Of a DNA stretch of 42,172 nt, positions 24,048-33,244 are shown piece after piece. Under the pieces are notes generated by a model. That model ran no database searches. It worked only from the letters and a program-made list of their open reading frames with translations, and had not been told where the DNA came from. Source of the stretch: an uncultured Granulosicoccaceae bacterium (GTDB taxonomy: Bacteria > Pseudomonadota > Gammaproteobacteria > Granulosicoccales > Granulosicoccaceae); the NCBI GenBank assembly GCA_937927895.1, contig CALGKA010000021.1:1-42172 (forward strand), in the 5' to 3' direction. How positions within the stretch are numbered: the stretch's first letter is position 1; each line of letters begins with the position of its first letter. Both the position numbers and the translations under genes were made by a program.

Positions 24048-24731
24048 CTACTTAGCGTCTAACTTGGTAATCCGTGAGAGTAAATCGGCGGCGGCGGCCT
24101 GCTCTGCTTTACGACGACTCCCCCCTTTGGCCTGCACTTTAATACCCAACGGCTCAATTTCACAGCCGACCACAAAGGTTCGGGCGTGAGCTTCACCCAG
24201 GGTTTGCATCAATTGATATTCTGGCAGGTCATAGCCACGACCTTGAAGCAGCTCTTGCAGATTGGTTTTGGAGTCTTTGACAGGTTCACTACTGGGCAGA
24301 TTAGTGAATCGATCTGCAAACAAGTGATGAATAGTATTTTTCGCAGCCTCAAAGCCACCATCTAAATACACAGCACCAATAACGGCTTCGAGTGCATCAG
24401 CAAGAATAGAGGAGCGCTTAAACCCACCGCTTTTGAGCTCACCGGAACCAAGCTTAAGCAAGTCTCCTAAGGCAATATCGCGGGCAATTTCAGCCAGGGT
24501 TTCGCCGCGAACCAGATTCGCTCTGAGCCTTGTTAGCTGGCCTTCATCGTATTTGGGTCGCAGGCGGTAGATCTCTGCGGCGACAACAAAATTTAGAATG
24601 CTGTCGCCGAGAAATTCGAGTCTTTCATTATTGCGAGCTCCCAGACTACGGTGCGTCAGCGCCGCCAGCAACAGGTCTGGTTGGTTGAACTCGTAATTGA
24701 GTTTTGGAGTGAGAGTTTTACCTGGATTCAA
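24048..24731 (-). CDS. rnc: Ribonuclease III
   Basis: 227 residues. Double-strand-specific endonuclease for rRNA and mRNA processing. The signature NERLEFLGDSILNFVV is at about 35-50, the second acidic site at DALEAVIGAVYLDGG, and the C-terminal double-stranded RNA-binding domain at about 155-223 (TNLQELLQGRG, GGSRRKAEQAAAADLL). It lies two bases after the DUF4845 gene, so the two are translationally linked. Confidence 0.97.
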   Translation of the reverse strand: MNPGKTLTPKLNYEFNQPDLLLAALTHRSLGARNNERLEFLGDSILNFVVAAEIYRLRPKYDEGQLTRLRANLVRGETLAEIARDIALGDLLKLGSGELKSGGFKRSSILADALEAVIGAVYLDGGFEAAKNTIHHLFADRFTNLPSSEPVKDSKTNLQELLQGRGYDLPEYQLMQTLGEAHARTFVVGCEIEPLGIKVQAKGGSRRKAEQAAAADLLSRITKLDAK

Positions 24732-24733
24732 TT

Positions 24734-25072
24734 CTAGTTGGTGATTTGATCATCAAAGGCGGCCACGATATGAATATTGTACAGCAATTTGCGGCGCTCT
24801 TCGTATTTGACATCCAATACCCAATCACCAGCAGCACCGCGGTTAACGGTTACCACTTCTTTAGGCTTAAGGCTGTTAATTGAATTAGCTGAAAATCCGT
24901 TTTCAATTGCTTTGACTACATCACGCTTCGGCGCGCTTGCAAGTTCATTGTCAGTAACCACTTTTTGAGCGATTGATTTGATTGTCTGGTTCTGAATGTA
25001 TACTGGAACCATTTGAACACCCAAGACCGCAACTATCGCTGTGATCGCGATGATACCAATCCATTTGAACAT
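24734..25072 (-). CDS. DUF4845 single-pass membrane protein
   Basis: 112 residues. One N-terminal transmembrane helix (about 4-22, WIGIIAITAIVAVLGVQMVPVYI) is followed by an alpha/beta domain, presumably periplasmic. DUF4845 proteins sit between lepB and rnc in many gammaproteobacteria; their function is unknown. The gap to lepB is 11 bases. Confidence 0.9.
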   Translation of the reverse strand: MFKWIGIIAITAIVAVLGVQMVPVYIQNQTIKSIAQKVVTDNELASAPKRDVVKAIENGFSANSINSLKPKEVVTVNRGAAGDWVLDVKYEERRKLLYNIHIVAAFDDQITN

Positions 25073-25083
25073 GTTTTATCTAC

Positions 25084-25827
25084 CTATATTATTCGATCTC
25101 CGATCCGGCCCCATTTAACCCCACCGTTCTGCCAATTGAAGTGCATCCACACCAGGAATGCTTTTCCAACTAGATTCTCTTCAGGAACCGGGCCCCAGTA
25201 TCGACTATCATTGCTGTTATCTCTGTTGTCTCCTACAGCAAAATACGTTCCTTCTGGCACTGTAAATTCCATTGTTCCATTGTTGCCGTTATCAGTGATC
25301 AGCATTTGGTGCGTCATATCACCAATAGTCTCGGTCTTTTCAATGACTCGTGCCCGCCCGCCGTCTGGATCCTGGTAGTTGCCGACCAGCACTTGTGCTG
25401 CCACCACACCGTTAACGGTCAAGGTTTTGTCACGATATTGAATATGATCGCCCGGCAAACCGACTATTCGCTTGATGTAGTCAAATTTTGGATCACGCGG
25501 ATACCTAAAAACGGCGACATCACCACGCTCGGGATTAGAGCCGTTGACGATTTTTTTATGAATAACCGGCAAGCGCACGCCATAGGCAAATTTGTTAACC
25601 AGGATAAAATCACCGATCAACAGCGTTGGCTTCATTGAGCCCGATGGAATTCTAAAAGGCTCAAAAACAAAAGACCGCAACACAAGCACTAACAATAACA
25701 GCGGGAAAAAAGATCGGGCGTATTCAACCGGCCACGAGCTACCTTGCTTAAGCATCGCGCCTATGGCCCAAACGATTCCGCAAAATGCCACTAGCAGAAC
25801 CAATAATAATGAAAAATCTATGTTCAT
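25084..25827 (-). CDS. lepB: Signal peptidase I
   Basis: 247 residues. Two N-terminal membrane segments (about 5-25 and 40-53) anchor the periplasmic catalytic domain. The catalytic Ser64 lies in RIPSGSMKPTL and Lys119 in YIKRIVGLPGD; GDNRDNSNDSRYWGPV near residue 200 is box E. It cleaves signal peptides of exported proteins such as DegQ and RseB here. Shorter than E. coli LepB (324) because the large extra domain is reduced. It follows lepA by 64 bases. Confidence 0.96.
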   Translation of the reverse strand: MNIDFSLLLVLLVAFCGIVWAIGAMLKQGSSWPVEYARSFFPLLLLVLVLRSFVFEPFRIPSGSMKPTLLIGDFILVNKFAYGVRLPVIHKKIVNGSNPERGDVAVFRYPRDPKFDYIKRIVGLPGDHIQYRDKTLTVNGVVAAQVLVGNYQDPDGGRARVIEKTETIGDMTHQMLITDNGNNGTMEFTVPEGTYFAVGDNRDNSNDSRYWGPVPEENLVGKAFLVWMHFNWQNGGVKWGRIGDRII

Positions 25828-25891
25828 AATTTGTTACGGACCCTGTTATTCGGACCTATGTGATCGGACATGATATCGGCAAAACAAGCCA

Positions 25892-27700
25892 TCAAGATTT
25901 ATTATCAACTTGCAGCACCGCCAGAAACGCTTCCTGCGGTATCTCTACTCGCCCGACTTGCTTCATGCGCCGCTTACCCGCTTTCTGTTTTTCTAATAAT
26001 TTCTTTTTACGTGTCATGTCACCGCCATAACACTTGGCGGTTACGTTTTTACGCAATGCTTTAACATTACTGCGGGCAATAATATTTCCACCGATGGCCG
26101 CTTGTACTGCGACATCAAACATCTGGCGTGGGATAAGCTCTTTCATTTTCTCAGCCAGTATGCGGCCTTTTGAAATGGAACGATCACGATGCACAATAAG
26201 AGCTAACGCATCGACCGGCTCTCCATTAATAAGCACATCAACCTTTACAAGGTCCGCTGCTTGAAAGCGCAGAAAATTATAATCAAAAGAGGCAAAGCCA
26301 CGGCTACAAGACTTTAACCGATCAAAGAAATCTAATACCACTTCACTAAGCGGCAATTCGTATTGCAGTGATACCTGGCGGCCGGCATAGCTCATATTCT
26401 TTTGCACCCCACGCTTGTCTACGCACAGGGTGATTACATCACCCAGGTATTCTTGCGGTACCAATATATTGGCTTGAATAATCGGCTCACGCACTTCATC
26501 TAATTTATTCGGTGGCAACAACTGAGAAGGGCTATGTATGTAAGATATATCGCCTTTTACATCAAGTAATTCGTAAATTACCGTAGGCGCTGTGGTGATT
26601 AAATCTAGATCGTATTCCCGCTCAAGGCGCTCTTGCACAATTTCCATATGCAACATACCAAGGAAGCCGCAGCGAAAACCAAAACCGAGGGCATCTGAAG
26701 TTTCAGGCTCGTAGGCAAGTGCTGAGTCATTGAGTTTGAGCTTTTGTAGCGCATCACGAAATGATTCATAGTCATCTGAGCTTGTTGGGTAAAGCCCCGA
26801 AAATACTCTCGGTTGCACTTCTTTAAAACCATCAAGAGCGTCTACACAGGGGTTGTTCTCTAGCGTGATGGTGTCACCGACTCTTGCCGCATCAATCTCT
26901 TTTATTCCAGCAATTAGATAGCCCACCTGGCCCGTTTTTAAGCCATCTGGTGTCTCGGTTCTTTTGGGCGTAAACACACCAACTGAATCGGCTTGAAAGG
27001 TTCGCCCAGTTGAGAAGATTCTAATTTTATCGCGTTTCTTTATGCTGCCATTGACGATTCTAATCAGCGATATAACGCCCACGAAATTATCAAACCAAGA
27101 ATCGATAATAAGCGCTTGCAGCGGCGCATCTGGATCACCCTCCGGTGGTGGCACCCGATCAACCAACATCTGTAGCACTTCATCAACACCCTCACCTGTC
27201 TTTGCACTGCATAACAAAGCATCGTGGGCTTCAATACCGATAATCTCTTCTATTTCATCTACCACGCGTTCCGGTTCGGCGGCGGGTAAATCAATTTTGT
27301 TAAGCACCGGGATAACTTCAAGGTCTTGCTCGATAGCGGTATAGCAGTTAGCGACACTTTGCGCTTCTACACCTTGCGACGCATCAACCACTAACAATGC
27401 ACCTTCACAGGCAGCAAGCGAACGAGAGACCTCATATGAGAAATCCACGTGCCCTGGAGTATCAATCAGGTTAAGTTGATAGATCTCACCGTCTTTAGGG
27501 CTCTTGAAGTTCAATGACACAGACTGCGCCTTGATAGTAATACCACGCTCACGCTCAAGATCCATTGAATCAAGAACCTGAGCCGACATTTCGCGGGCAT
27601 CCAGACCACCACAGGTTTGTATAAACCGATCCGCCAGGGTCGATTTTCCGTGATCAATGTGTGCGATTATAGAAAAATTTCTTAAATTAGACTGCTGCAT
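25892..27700 (-). CDS. lepA: Elongation factor 4
   Basis: 602 residues, the normal length. GTPase that binds ribosomes and affects initiation or back-translocation. G1 AHIDHGKST (13-21), [16 protein letters not shown] and NKIDLP are all present; the C-terminal LepA-specific domain with [35 protein letters not shown] is complete though too long to quote without noting its Lys/Arg richness. Start overlaps the glutaredoxin stop (TGATG). Confidence 0.97.
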   Translation of the reverse strand: MQQSNLRNFSIIAHIDHGKSTLADRFIQTCGGLDAREMSAQVLDSMDLERERGITIKAQSVSLNFKSPKDGEIYQLNLIDTPGHVDFSYEVSRSLAACEGALLVVDASQGVEAQSVANCYTAIEQDLEVIPVLNKIDLPAAEPERVVDEIEEIIGIEAHDALLCSAKTGEGVDEVLQMLVDRVPPPEGDPDAPLQALIIDSWFDNFVGVISLIRIVNGSIKKRDKIRIFSTGRTFQADSVGVFTPKRTETPDGLKTGQVGYLIAGIKEIDAARVGDTITLENNPCVDALDGFKEVQPRVFSGLYPTSSDDYESFRDALQKLKLNDSALAYEPETSDALGFGFRCGFLGMLHMEIVQERLEREYDLDLITTAPTVIYELLDVKGDISYIHSPSQLLPPNKLDEVREPIIQANILVPQEYLGDVITLCVDKRGVQKNMSYAGRQVSLQYELPLSEVVLDFFDRLKSCSRGFASFDYNFLRFQAADLVKVDVLINGEPVDALALIVHRDRSISKGRILAEKMKELIPRQMFDVAVQAAIGGNIIARSNVKALRKNVTAKCYGGDMTRKKKLLEKQKAGKRRMKQVGRVEIPQEAFLAVLQVDNKS

Positions 27701-28011
27701 CAGCTGGGGGTACGCTCCGCACCAAGCGTTTGAATTAGCGCTTGCCGGTCAAAAAAGTGGTGGCATATTTCTTCATCACCAAGCTTTAACACCGGGACGA
27801 GATCGTTGTACTGTTGTTTTAGTCCAAGTTTTCCGTTGTGATTGGAATCGCGTGCTTCATCAATTGCTGCCTCATCGATATCAATGGTCACAACGGTAAA
27901 ATTCAGATCACTGGAAAAATCGTTCAGTGTGTAGAGCATGTCTTCACACAATCCGCAATTATGCCTTGTATAGAGCGTCAGTACGACAGGATTTGTATCT
28001 GGAACCATCAC
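27700..28011 (-). CDS. Glutaredoxin-like thioredoxin-fold protein
   Basis: 103 residues. The N-terminal strand [16 protein letters not shown] places a CGLC redox motif (Cys19, Cys22) at the end of the first strand, as in the glutaredoxin-like DUF836 family; the cis-Pro equivalent is in DLVPVLKLG. No signal peptide, so cytosolic. It lies between degQ (6-base gap) and lepA (overlap), tightly within the operon. Its partner is unknown. Confidence 0.85.
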   Translation of the reverse strand: MMVPDTNPVVLTLYTRHNCGLCEDMLYTLNDFSSDLNFTVVTIDIDEAAIDEARDSNHNGKLGLKQQYNDLVPVLKLGDEEICHHFFDRQALIQTLGAERTPS

Positions 28012-28017
28012 AAGTGG

Positions 28018-29493
28018 CTACTGGATGGTCATTGCAAGAAAGATCGGGCCCTGTTCACGCTGAACCAGTACCGCAATGCTCGCACCGCTCTCAACCGAGT
28101 CCATGGCAGATTTAAAATCTTCTATTGAGTTAATCTTAGCATTGTCGATCATAGTGATGACATCGCCGATTCGAATCCCTGCCATAGCGGCCGGGCCTTC
28201 ACCGACTTTGGCAACCACTACACCTTCATTATCAAGTTGCAGTGCTTCGCCAATTTCTTCTGGCACTGGCGCAACATCAATTCCTAGTTTGTTGTTTACT
28301 GTGGGGGCCTTTGGCTTACTAGCTGAGGCCAGTGCGTTTTCAGCTGGTAACTCGCCAATGTGCACAGTAAGCGTTTCGCGCTTGCCTTCACGAATGACCT
28401 CAACTGATGCATCAACCCCTGCGCGAACCCTCCCAACCAATGGCGGCAAAGAGCTCGATTTATCAACATAACCGCCATTAAACGCAACGATAATATCGCC
28501 GACTTGTAAGTCAGAATTGGCCGCCGGACTATCAGGAAGTATGCGAGAAATTAACGCACCGTGCGCCACATCCATAGAAAATGACTCTGCCAAATCCCTG
28601 GTGACTTCTTGAATAATAACGCCAAGCCAGCCTCGTGATACTTTGCCGTCTTCTTTAAGCTGATCAGCAATATCAATGGCCATTTCTATAGGGATTGAAA
28701 AAGACAACCCCATAAAACCACCCGTACGGCTATATATTTGCGAGTTAATACCCACCACTTCACCAGCAAGATTAAACAATGGCCCACCAGAGTTACCCGG
28801 GTTAATAGCGACATCAGTTTGAATGAACGGCACGTAGTTTTCACGTGGCAGCGAGCGTCCCGTGGCGCTTACTATTCCAGCCGTAACAGAGAAATCAAAA
28901 CCAAATGGCGAGCCAATAGCTAACACCCATTCACCTACTGCCAGTTCACTTGATTTACCAATGCGCGCAGCTGGTAAGCCTGTGGCATCAATTTTTAAAA
29001 CCGCTACATCACTGCGTGGATCTCTTCCGATTAACTCCGCAACAAACTGACGCCGATCAGAAAGACGCACGACAATTTCCTCAGCGCCTTCGATAACGTG
29101 GTTATTGGTTAATATGAATCCATCAGAGGATACGATAAACCCCGAACCGAGCGAGTCAGAATCAAACTGCACACGCTGCTGTTGCTCCTTTTGCGAGCCT
29201 GGTTGTTGGCCGTTATGCGGTTGAAAATTTTGTTCTTGTTGACCATTTTGTTGCTCTTCCAGAAACTTGCGGAAGAATTCTCCAAACGGGGAGTCATCTT
29301 GCAGGGGATCGCCTGGAGCGCTTTGCGAACGATCAACTTCACCGGTGGTGCTAATGTTCACCACCGACATATGATTCTGCTCAACCAGCTCAGTAAAGTC
29401 AGGCAGATCTGCAGCACCAATGAGCGGCCAGCAGAGTGCGCACAACAGTGCGGCGAACCGTGCAAACGGCTTCACTAGGACGTCAGTATTCAA
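28018..29493 (-). CDS. degQ: DegQ/MucD-type periplasmic serine endoprotease
   Basis: 491 residues from a TTG at 29493, which has AGGAG 9 bases upstream; longer frames to 29766 would bury the signal peptide. The signal (RFAALLCALCWPLIGAA) is followed by a Gln-rich linker (about 80-107), the trypsin-like domain with His132, Asp162 and Ser235 (GNSGGPL), and two PDZ domains. It degrades or refolds damaged envelope proteins. In Pseudomonas the same place in the cluster is held by mucD. The 115-base gap after rseC contains an inverted repeat AACGAGA/TCTCGTT, possibly limiting read-through. Confidence 0.93.
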   Translation of the reverse strand: MNTDVLVKPFARFAALLCALCWPLIGAADLPDFTELVEQNHMSVVNISTTGEVDRSQSAPGDPLQDDSPFGEFFRKFLEEQQNGQQEQNFQPHNGQQPGSQKEQQQRVQFDSDSLGSGFIVSSDGFILTNNHVIEGAEEIVVRLSDRRQFVAELIGRDPRSDVAVLKIDATGLPAARIGKSSELAVGEWVLAIGSPFGFDFSVTAGIVSATGRSLPRENYVPFIQTDVAINPGNSGGPLFNLAGEVVGINSQIYSRTGGFMGLSFSIPIEMAIDIADQLKEDGKVSRGWLGVIIQEVTRDLAESFSMDVAHGALISRILPDSPAANSDLQVGDIIVAFNGGYVDKSSSLPPLVGRVRAGVDASVEVIREGKRETLTVHIGELPAENALASASKPKAPTVNNKLGIDVAPVPEEIGEALQLDNEGVVVAKVGEGPAAMAGIRIGDVITMIDNAKINSIEDFKSAMDSVESGASIAVLVQREQGPIFLAMTIQ

Positions 29494-29608
29494 GGGCTTT
29501 ATCTCCTGCTTTTGTACAACGAGAGCACTATATTCTCGTTTTAATTTACTTGATTCTTTACTTGAGCTTAGCCCAGAAACCTTCAAAACCGCCGAAGATT
29601 CAGGATTA

Positions 29609-30007
29609 CTATGCCTTGCGGTGCAGCGCCAAGTGACTACCAAGCTTCTGCTGAACGACATTACGCCCAAAGAGGAATACAGCACCCAGCCCAACACTGA
29701 GCCCCCCACAAGCTGCCAATGCAACCATGGCGTCTGAGCCTGGAAGCAGAATGCTGCAGCCAACACTGAATAATAGCATAAGCATGACTGGTGAGAGATA
29801 AACCAGCAATGACAAAGCTAACAGTATTTCTCCAGACGCTTCAAATTGCACAGCATCGCCGACCGATTGTGGTGCACCATTCAATAGCTTGGAGGGCCAG
29901 GCAACGATGACCTCAGAGTCGGAGCAGCCACCGCATTGTGTGCGGCAGGCAGAAGTTTTATCTACCCGACAAAGCACGTTATCGCCGGATTGCTCAATCA
30001 CCATCAT
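29609..30007 (-). CDS. rseC: RseC/MucC family membrane protein
   Basis: 132 residues from the ATG at 30007; the open frame extends to 30118 but would overlap rseB. An N-terminal cysteine cluster (Cys13, 21, 25 and 28; CRTQCGGC) precedes two transmembrane helices at about 56-78 and 88-110. RseC is a positive modulator of sigma-E activity in some species and is linked to redox and thiamine or Rnf functions in others; the exact role is unsettled. It is third in the rse block. Confidence 0.88.
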   Translation of the reverse strand: MMVIEQSGDNVLCRVDKTSACRTQCGGCSDSEVIVAWPSKLLNGAPQSVGDAVQFEASGEILLALSLLVYLSPVMLMLLFSVGCSILLPGSDAMVALAACGGLSVGLGAVFLFGRNVVQQKLGSHLALHRKA

Positions 30008-30036
30008 AGTGCGACGGTGCGCGCGGCGCAAAACAG

Positions 30037-31038
30037 CTACCTTGCTACCAAAGACAGGGAATTGGCTATCATTTTGACCGTGGCCTGCGGGACTTCCCCC
30101 ACCACAGTTACATGCCATTTATCTTTCATAACACCATAAGCATGCACAGCACCCATACCGGTTAACCCGTGCAGGACATCTTTGGTATCACCGCTGGTCT
30201 GCGCCACATAGATTGATAACGACGCCAGCCCATCAGTATACATAACACGTCGCACGACTGATTGCTCTGGCAACATCACTAGCTTATCTGACATTAACGC
30301 GAAGCCCAGGGGTGGTTTATCAAGCGTTATTGCGGGTATGTCGCTGTCCGGGTCAGGCTCTGCAAGAGGTTTATCCAGGTCAACCAACCACTCATACTTT
30401 TTACCTTCAAGCGATGACTGAAAAGCTTCAAGCGCAATACGATCAACGTATTCAACTTCGGTGAACATTACTTGCTCAATTATTCTTTGATGGTTGTTAC
30501 TCATAACAGAACGCAACATCAGGTAGGTTTCAGCATCGATCCATAGACGATAACCATAGCGGTAATCATCCAGTGGCTTGATATCAACCACTTCCACTAT
30601 TCGCCCAGCCACTCTGTCACGGCCCGCGCGGGTGAACTCATAGAGCTTTGACAGGCGCGCGAGCTGGTCTGAATTAAATTCGGGAAACGGTGTACGTGGC
30701 TCTGCTTTACTCACCGATACAGATTTACTACCAGGCCAAATACACACAACGCTATCGGCGTTTCTTATAATTTCACGCGGCTCACCATTGAGTGAAAATA
30801 GTCGCTCGCGCTCTATTCCATCTGCGCGGCTATGGTGTATGCGCATGGTTTCAACATCGCCATCGTGCACGTAAACGAACGTGCCTGCATAGTTGAGCCC
30901 TTGCATGGCTTCAGACATTTTTTTAATGAGGTCACGACCACTGCCCGCGCTCCCTGCAAGGCACACTGAAGATGCCAGCAAACAAGCACTAACAGCTACC
31001 CCCTTAAAACATTTACCACTAAAAAGAGATGCTAGCAC
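30037..31038 (-). CDS. rseB: Sigma-E regulatory protein RseB/MucB
   Basis: 333 residues. N-terminal signal peptide (hydrophobic VAVSACLLASSVCLAG) directs it to the periplasm, where it binds RseA and shields it from DegS until mislocalised LPS or porins appear. The MucB/RseB fold is recognisable from GLNYAGTFVYVHDGDVETMRIHHS and LWIDAETYLMLRS, with a smaller C-terminal domain ending in the VVGEVPQATVKMIANSL helix. It follows rseA by 13 bases. Confidence 0.94.
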   Translation of the reverse strand: MLASLFSGKCFKGVAVSACLLASSVCLAGSAGSGRDLIKKMSEAMQGLNYAGTFVYVHDGDVETMRIHHSRADGIERERLFSLNGEPREIIRNADSVVCIWPGSKSVSVSKAEPRTPFPEFNSDQLARLSKLYEFTRAGRDRVAGRIVEVVDIKPLDDYRYGYRLWIDAETYLMLRSVMSNNHQRIIEQVMFTEVEYVDRIALEAFQSSLEGKKYEWLVDLDKPLAEPDPDSDIPAITLDKPPLGFALMSDKLVMLPEQSVVRRVMYTDGLASLSIYVAQTSGDTKDVLHGLTGMGAVHAYGVMKDKWHVTVVGEVPQATVKMIANSLSLVAR

Positions 31039-31051
31039 TTAAAAACCTTTA

Positions 31052-31828
31052 TTAGAAACCTTCACTATTGGAAGGCATAGAATCATAGCTAACCACTCTT
31101 GAGTGCGCCAACATGCCGTGCACACGGCCCATGCTTGCATCTTCAAGGTGATTAGTGAGCAACGCATTAAGTCTTTGCTCTACCTGCTGGTTACGAGGCA
31201 ATTGAGTATCTGACCGCCATCGTGTGCCAGTATTACCAATTTGCCTGGCATTGGCGCCTAGAAAAGCGACAGTCTGTACACCACTAACCGGTTGTGATTG
31301 ATTAACAGTATTGTCTACTAATTGCTGGTCGCTGGTTTCTGACTTCCATAATTGCGGCGCCAAAAACACCGCTCCCGCCAAACTTGCTGCAAGCCCTAAA
31401 CCTGCCACTGGCTTCCATATAGTCAGTGGTGCTTCAGGGGTGCGCGGTCGGTGCCGGGCTACTTTGTTGCGGCTGTTGTATTTAGCTGTATCTCGAGTGC
31501 TTTCTCGAGTGCTTCCTATCAATGCCACTGTGCTTTGATGAGGCGCTTCTTCGCGCTCAATCTTCGCACTTAAGCGTTGTGCAAAGTCTGTATCAAGGGC
31601 GCTGTGATAATCAGCTTGCAGAACATCGCGAGTAATATGAATACACTGCCACGCGGTACGAGTATTGTGGTCTTTACACGCAAGCTCTACTAATTCTGCA
31701 TCAGTCAGGGAATCATCAGCGGCAAGCTCATCATCTGCAAGCGCTGATAGCACCTCTTTTATGTACTCTGGATCACTATTGGGCAATGCGCCAGATGAAA
31801 AGTTGCTGTTTGATTTTTTATCCATCAA
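31052..31828 (-). CDS. rseA: Anti-sigma-E factor RseA/MucA
   Basis: 258 residues. A cytosolic sigma-binding helical domain at about 22-90 (LSALADDELAADD) is followed by a transmembrane helix at about 139-158 and a periplasmic tail that RseB would bind. The linker between domain and membrane is Ser/Thr/Arg-rich and longer than in E. coli RseA (216 in total). The order rpoE-rseA with a 6-base gap implies coupled synthesis of the sigma factor and its inhibitor. Confidence 0.92.
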   Translation of the reverse strand: MMDKKSNSNFSSGALPNSDPEYIKEVLSALADDELAADDSLTDAELVELACKDHNTRTAWQCIHITRDVLQADYHSALDTDFAQRLSAKIEREEAPHQSTVALIGSTRESTRDTAKYNSRNKVARHRPRTPEAPLTIWKPVAGLGLAASLAGAVFLAPQLWKSETSDQQLVDNTVNQSQPVSGVQTVAFLGANARQIGNTGTRWRSDTQLPRNQQVEQRLNALLTNHLEDASMGRVHGMLAHSRVVSYDSMPSNSEGF

Positions 31829-31834
31829 TTTTCT

Positions 31835-32425
31835 TCAACTTTGTGTGTTATCTAATAATGGGCGAAGTTGCTTATCTATAGCGTCTCTCGCTCTGAATAT
31901 TCTTGAACGCACCGTACCGATTGGGCATTCCATGATTTCTGCTATCTCTTCGTACGATAGTCCCTTCAGCTCTCTTAGCGTTATCGCCGTTTGTAGTTCC
32001 GGCGGTAAAACGTTTATAGCTGTTTTAACGGTCGCAGCAATTTGATCTGTTGCCATTTCACTCTGTGGATCAGCAATGTCCCTTAAGCCCGCGGCGCTTT
32101 CGAAGTACTCAGCATCTTCACTATCAACGCCGCCATCTGTTGGTCGCCTTGATAATGATACCAAATGATTCTTGGCTGTATTGACCGCTATTCGGTACAA
32201 CCAAGTGTAAAAAGCACTCTCACCGCGAAAGTTTTTTAATCCTCTGTAAGCCTTTATAAACGCTTCCTGCGTAACATCTTGTACTTCGTGGTGATCATGC
32301 ACGAACCTTGAGACTAAATTGGCGATCTTGTGCTGATATTTCAATACCAGTATGTCGAACGCACGCTTATCTCCAGCCTGCACCTTGCGCACCAATATCA
32401 GGTCATTGCTTTTTTCACTCACAAG
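31835..32425 (-). CDS. rpoE: Extracytoplasmic-function sigma factor RpoE/AlgU
   Basis: 196 residues. The sequence from the GTG at 32425 (SEKSNDLILVRKVQAGDKRAF) aligns with the E. coli RpoE start; a TTG two codons upstream is less likely. Region 2 includes DVTQEAFIKAYRGLKNFRGES and region 4 ITLRELKGLSYEEIAEIMECPIGTVRSRIFRAR. It directs transcription of envelope-repair genes at GAACTT/TCnnA promoters; such a promoter precedes its own gene here. Confidence 0.96.
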   Translation of the reverse strand, partial: LVSEKSNDLILVRKVQAGDKRAFDILVLKYQHKIANLVSRFVHDHHEVQDVTQEAFIKAYRGLKNFRGESAFYTWLYRIAVNTAKNHLVSLSRRPTDGGVDSEDAEYFESAAGLRDIADPQSEMATDQIAATVKTAINVLPPELQTAITLRELKGLSYEEIAEIMECPIGTVRSRIFRARDAIDKQLRPLLDNTQS

Positions 32426-32455
32426 CAACAAACCTATTGATACGTCTGACGTGGG

Positions 32456-32484
32456 TTATGACCGGTGTTAACGGCAATAAGTTC
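32456..32484 (-). promoter_or_regulatory. Candidate sigma-E-type autoregulatory promoter of rpoE
   Basis: Read leftward: GAACTT (32484-32479), a 17-base spacer and TCATAA (32461-32456). GAACTT matches the conserved -35 of RpoE/AlgU promoters; the -10 is a weaker match to TCTGA/TCTRA. The predicted 5' leader would be about 25 bases. Autoregulation is known for this sigma family. Confidence 0.5.
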
Positions 32485-32573
32485 TTGGGCATATCCATAA
32501 TTACGTTATTTTGTACACATTTTTACGAAGAATCTCGAATATGCTCGCCAAATTTCGACGGCAGCCAACGGAA

Positions 32574-33128
32574 TCAGCTTAGTTTCTGGAAGAAGTGTTG
32601 CCTATAATGCCGCAATTCGCTGATCGAGTCTCTGATATCGCTCAATGCGAGGTGCTTTGAATCTTTGTGAAACGACTTAGCGACCTCTGGCGCCCAGCGA
32701 CTTGCCAAAATCTTAATGGTGCTGACGTCTAGATTTCGGTAGTGAAAATATTCTTCCAGAAAGGGCATATGCTTGGCCATAAACCTACGATCCTGACAGA
32801 TACTGTTGCCGCTCATGGGGCTGATCCCTTTTGCCACCCATTTAGACAAAAACTCGATCGTCGCGTTTTCAGCATCTTTAACGGTCTGATCACTGGAGCG
32901 AACCCGCTCTACCAGGCCGGAACTTGTGTGATGCGACGTATTCCATTCATCCATGGCGCTGAGAATGGCATCAGATTGATGGATCGCCACCACCGGCCCT
33001 TCTGCGAGAATGTCCAGCTCAGAATTGGTCACTATTGTTGCTATCTCGATAATTTGATCATTTTCAGGGTCCAGCCCGGTCATTTCCAGATCAATCCAGA
33101 TCAAATTATCATCACTCAACTGCGTCAT
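32574..33128 (-). CDS. orn: Oligoribonuclease
   Basis: 184 residues. DEDDh 3'-5' exonuclease that degrades di- to pentanucleotides, including pGpG from cyclic-di-GMP turnover. Exo I is [20 protein letters not shown] (9-28); later motifs include [11 protein letters not shown] and the [11 protein letters not shown] end, where the catalytic His and Asp sit. Length equals E. coli Orn (181). It is divergent from rsgA across 116 bases, a conserved arrangement. Confidence 0.97.
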   Translation of the reverse strand: MTQLSDDNLIWIDLEMTGLDPENDQIIEIATIVTNSELDILAEGPVVAIHQSDAILSAMDEWNTSHHTSSGLVERVRSSDQTVKDAENATIEFLSKWVAKGISPMSGNSICQDRRFMAKHMPFLEEYFHYRNLDVSTIKILASRWAPEVAKSFHKDSKHLALSDIRDSISELRHYRQHFFQKLS

Positions 33129-33244
33129 GCAAAACTCCGGCTGCCATCATTTGTGCTCGCAGAGTACAATGCTCGACAGCCAGCATCAAATAAAGAACAG
33201 TGAGATCTCTATTTCTATCCAAACTTTAAACGACCATCGCTAAC

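Noticed and set aside
25306..25638. Rightward 110-residue frame inside lepB
   Set aside because: It is antisense to a well-supported gene and encodes no recognisable protein.
28076..28471. Rightward 131-residue frame inside degQ
   Set aside because: Shadow of the PDZ-coding region; composition follows the opposite strand's codon use.
29494..29766. Longer DegQ starting at 29766
   Set aside because: It overlaps rseC on the same strand and places a clear signal peptide internally; the TTG at 29493 has a good AGGAG.
30008..30118. Longer RseC with a Gly/Cys-rich N-terminus
   Set aside because: It overlaps the end of rseB in another frame and is absent from the family; the ATG at 30007 fits.
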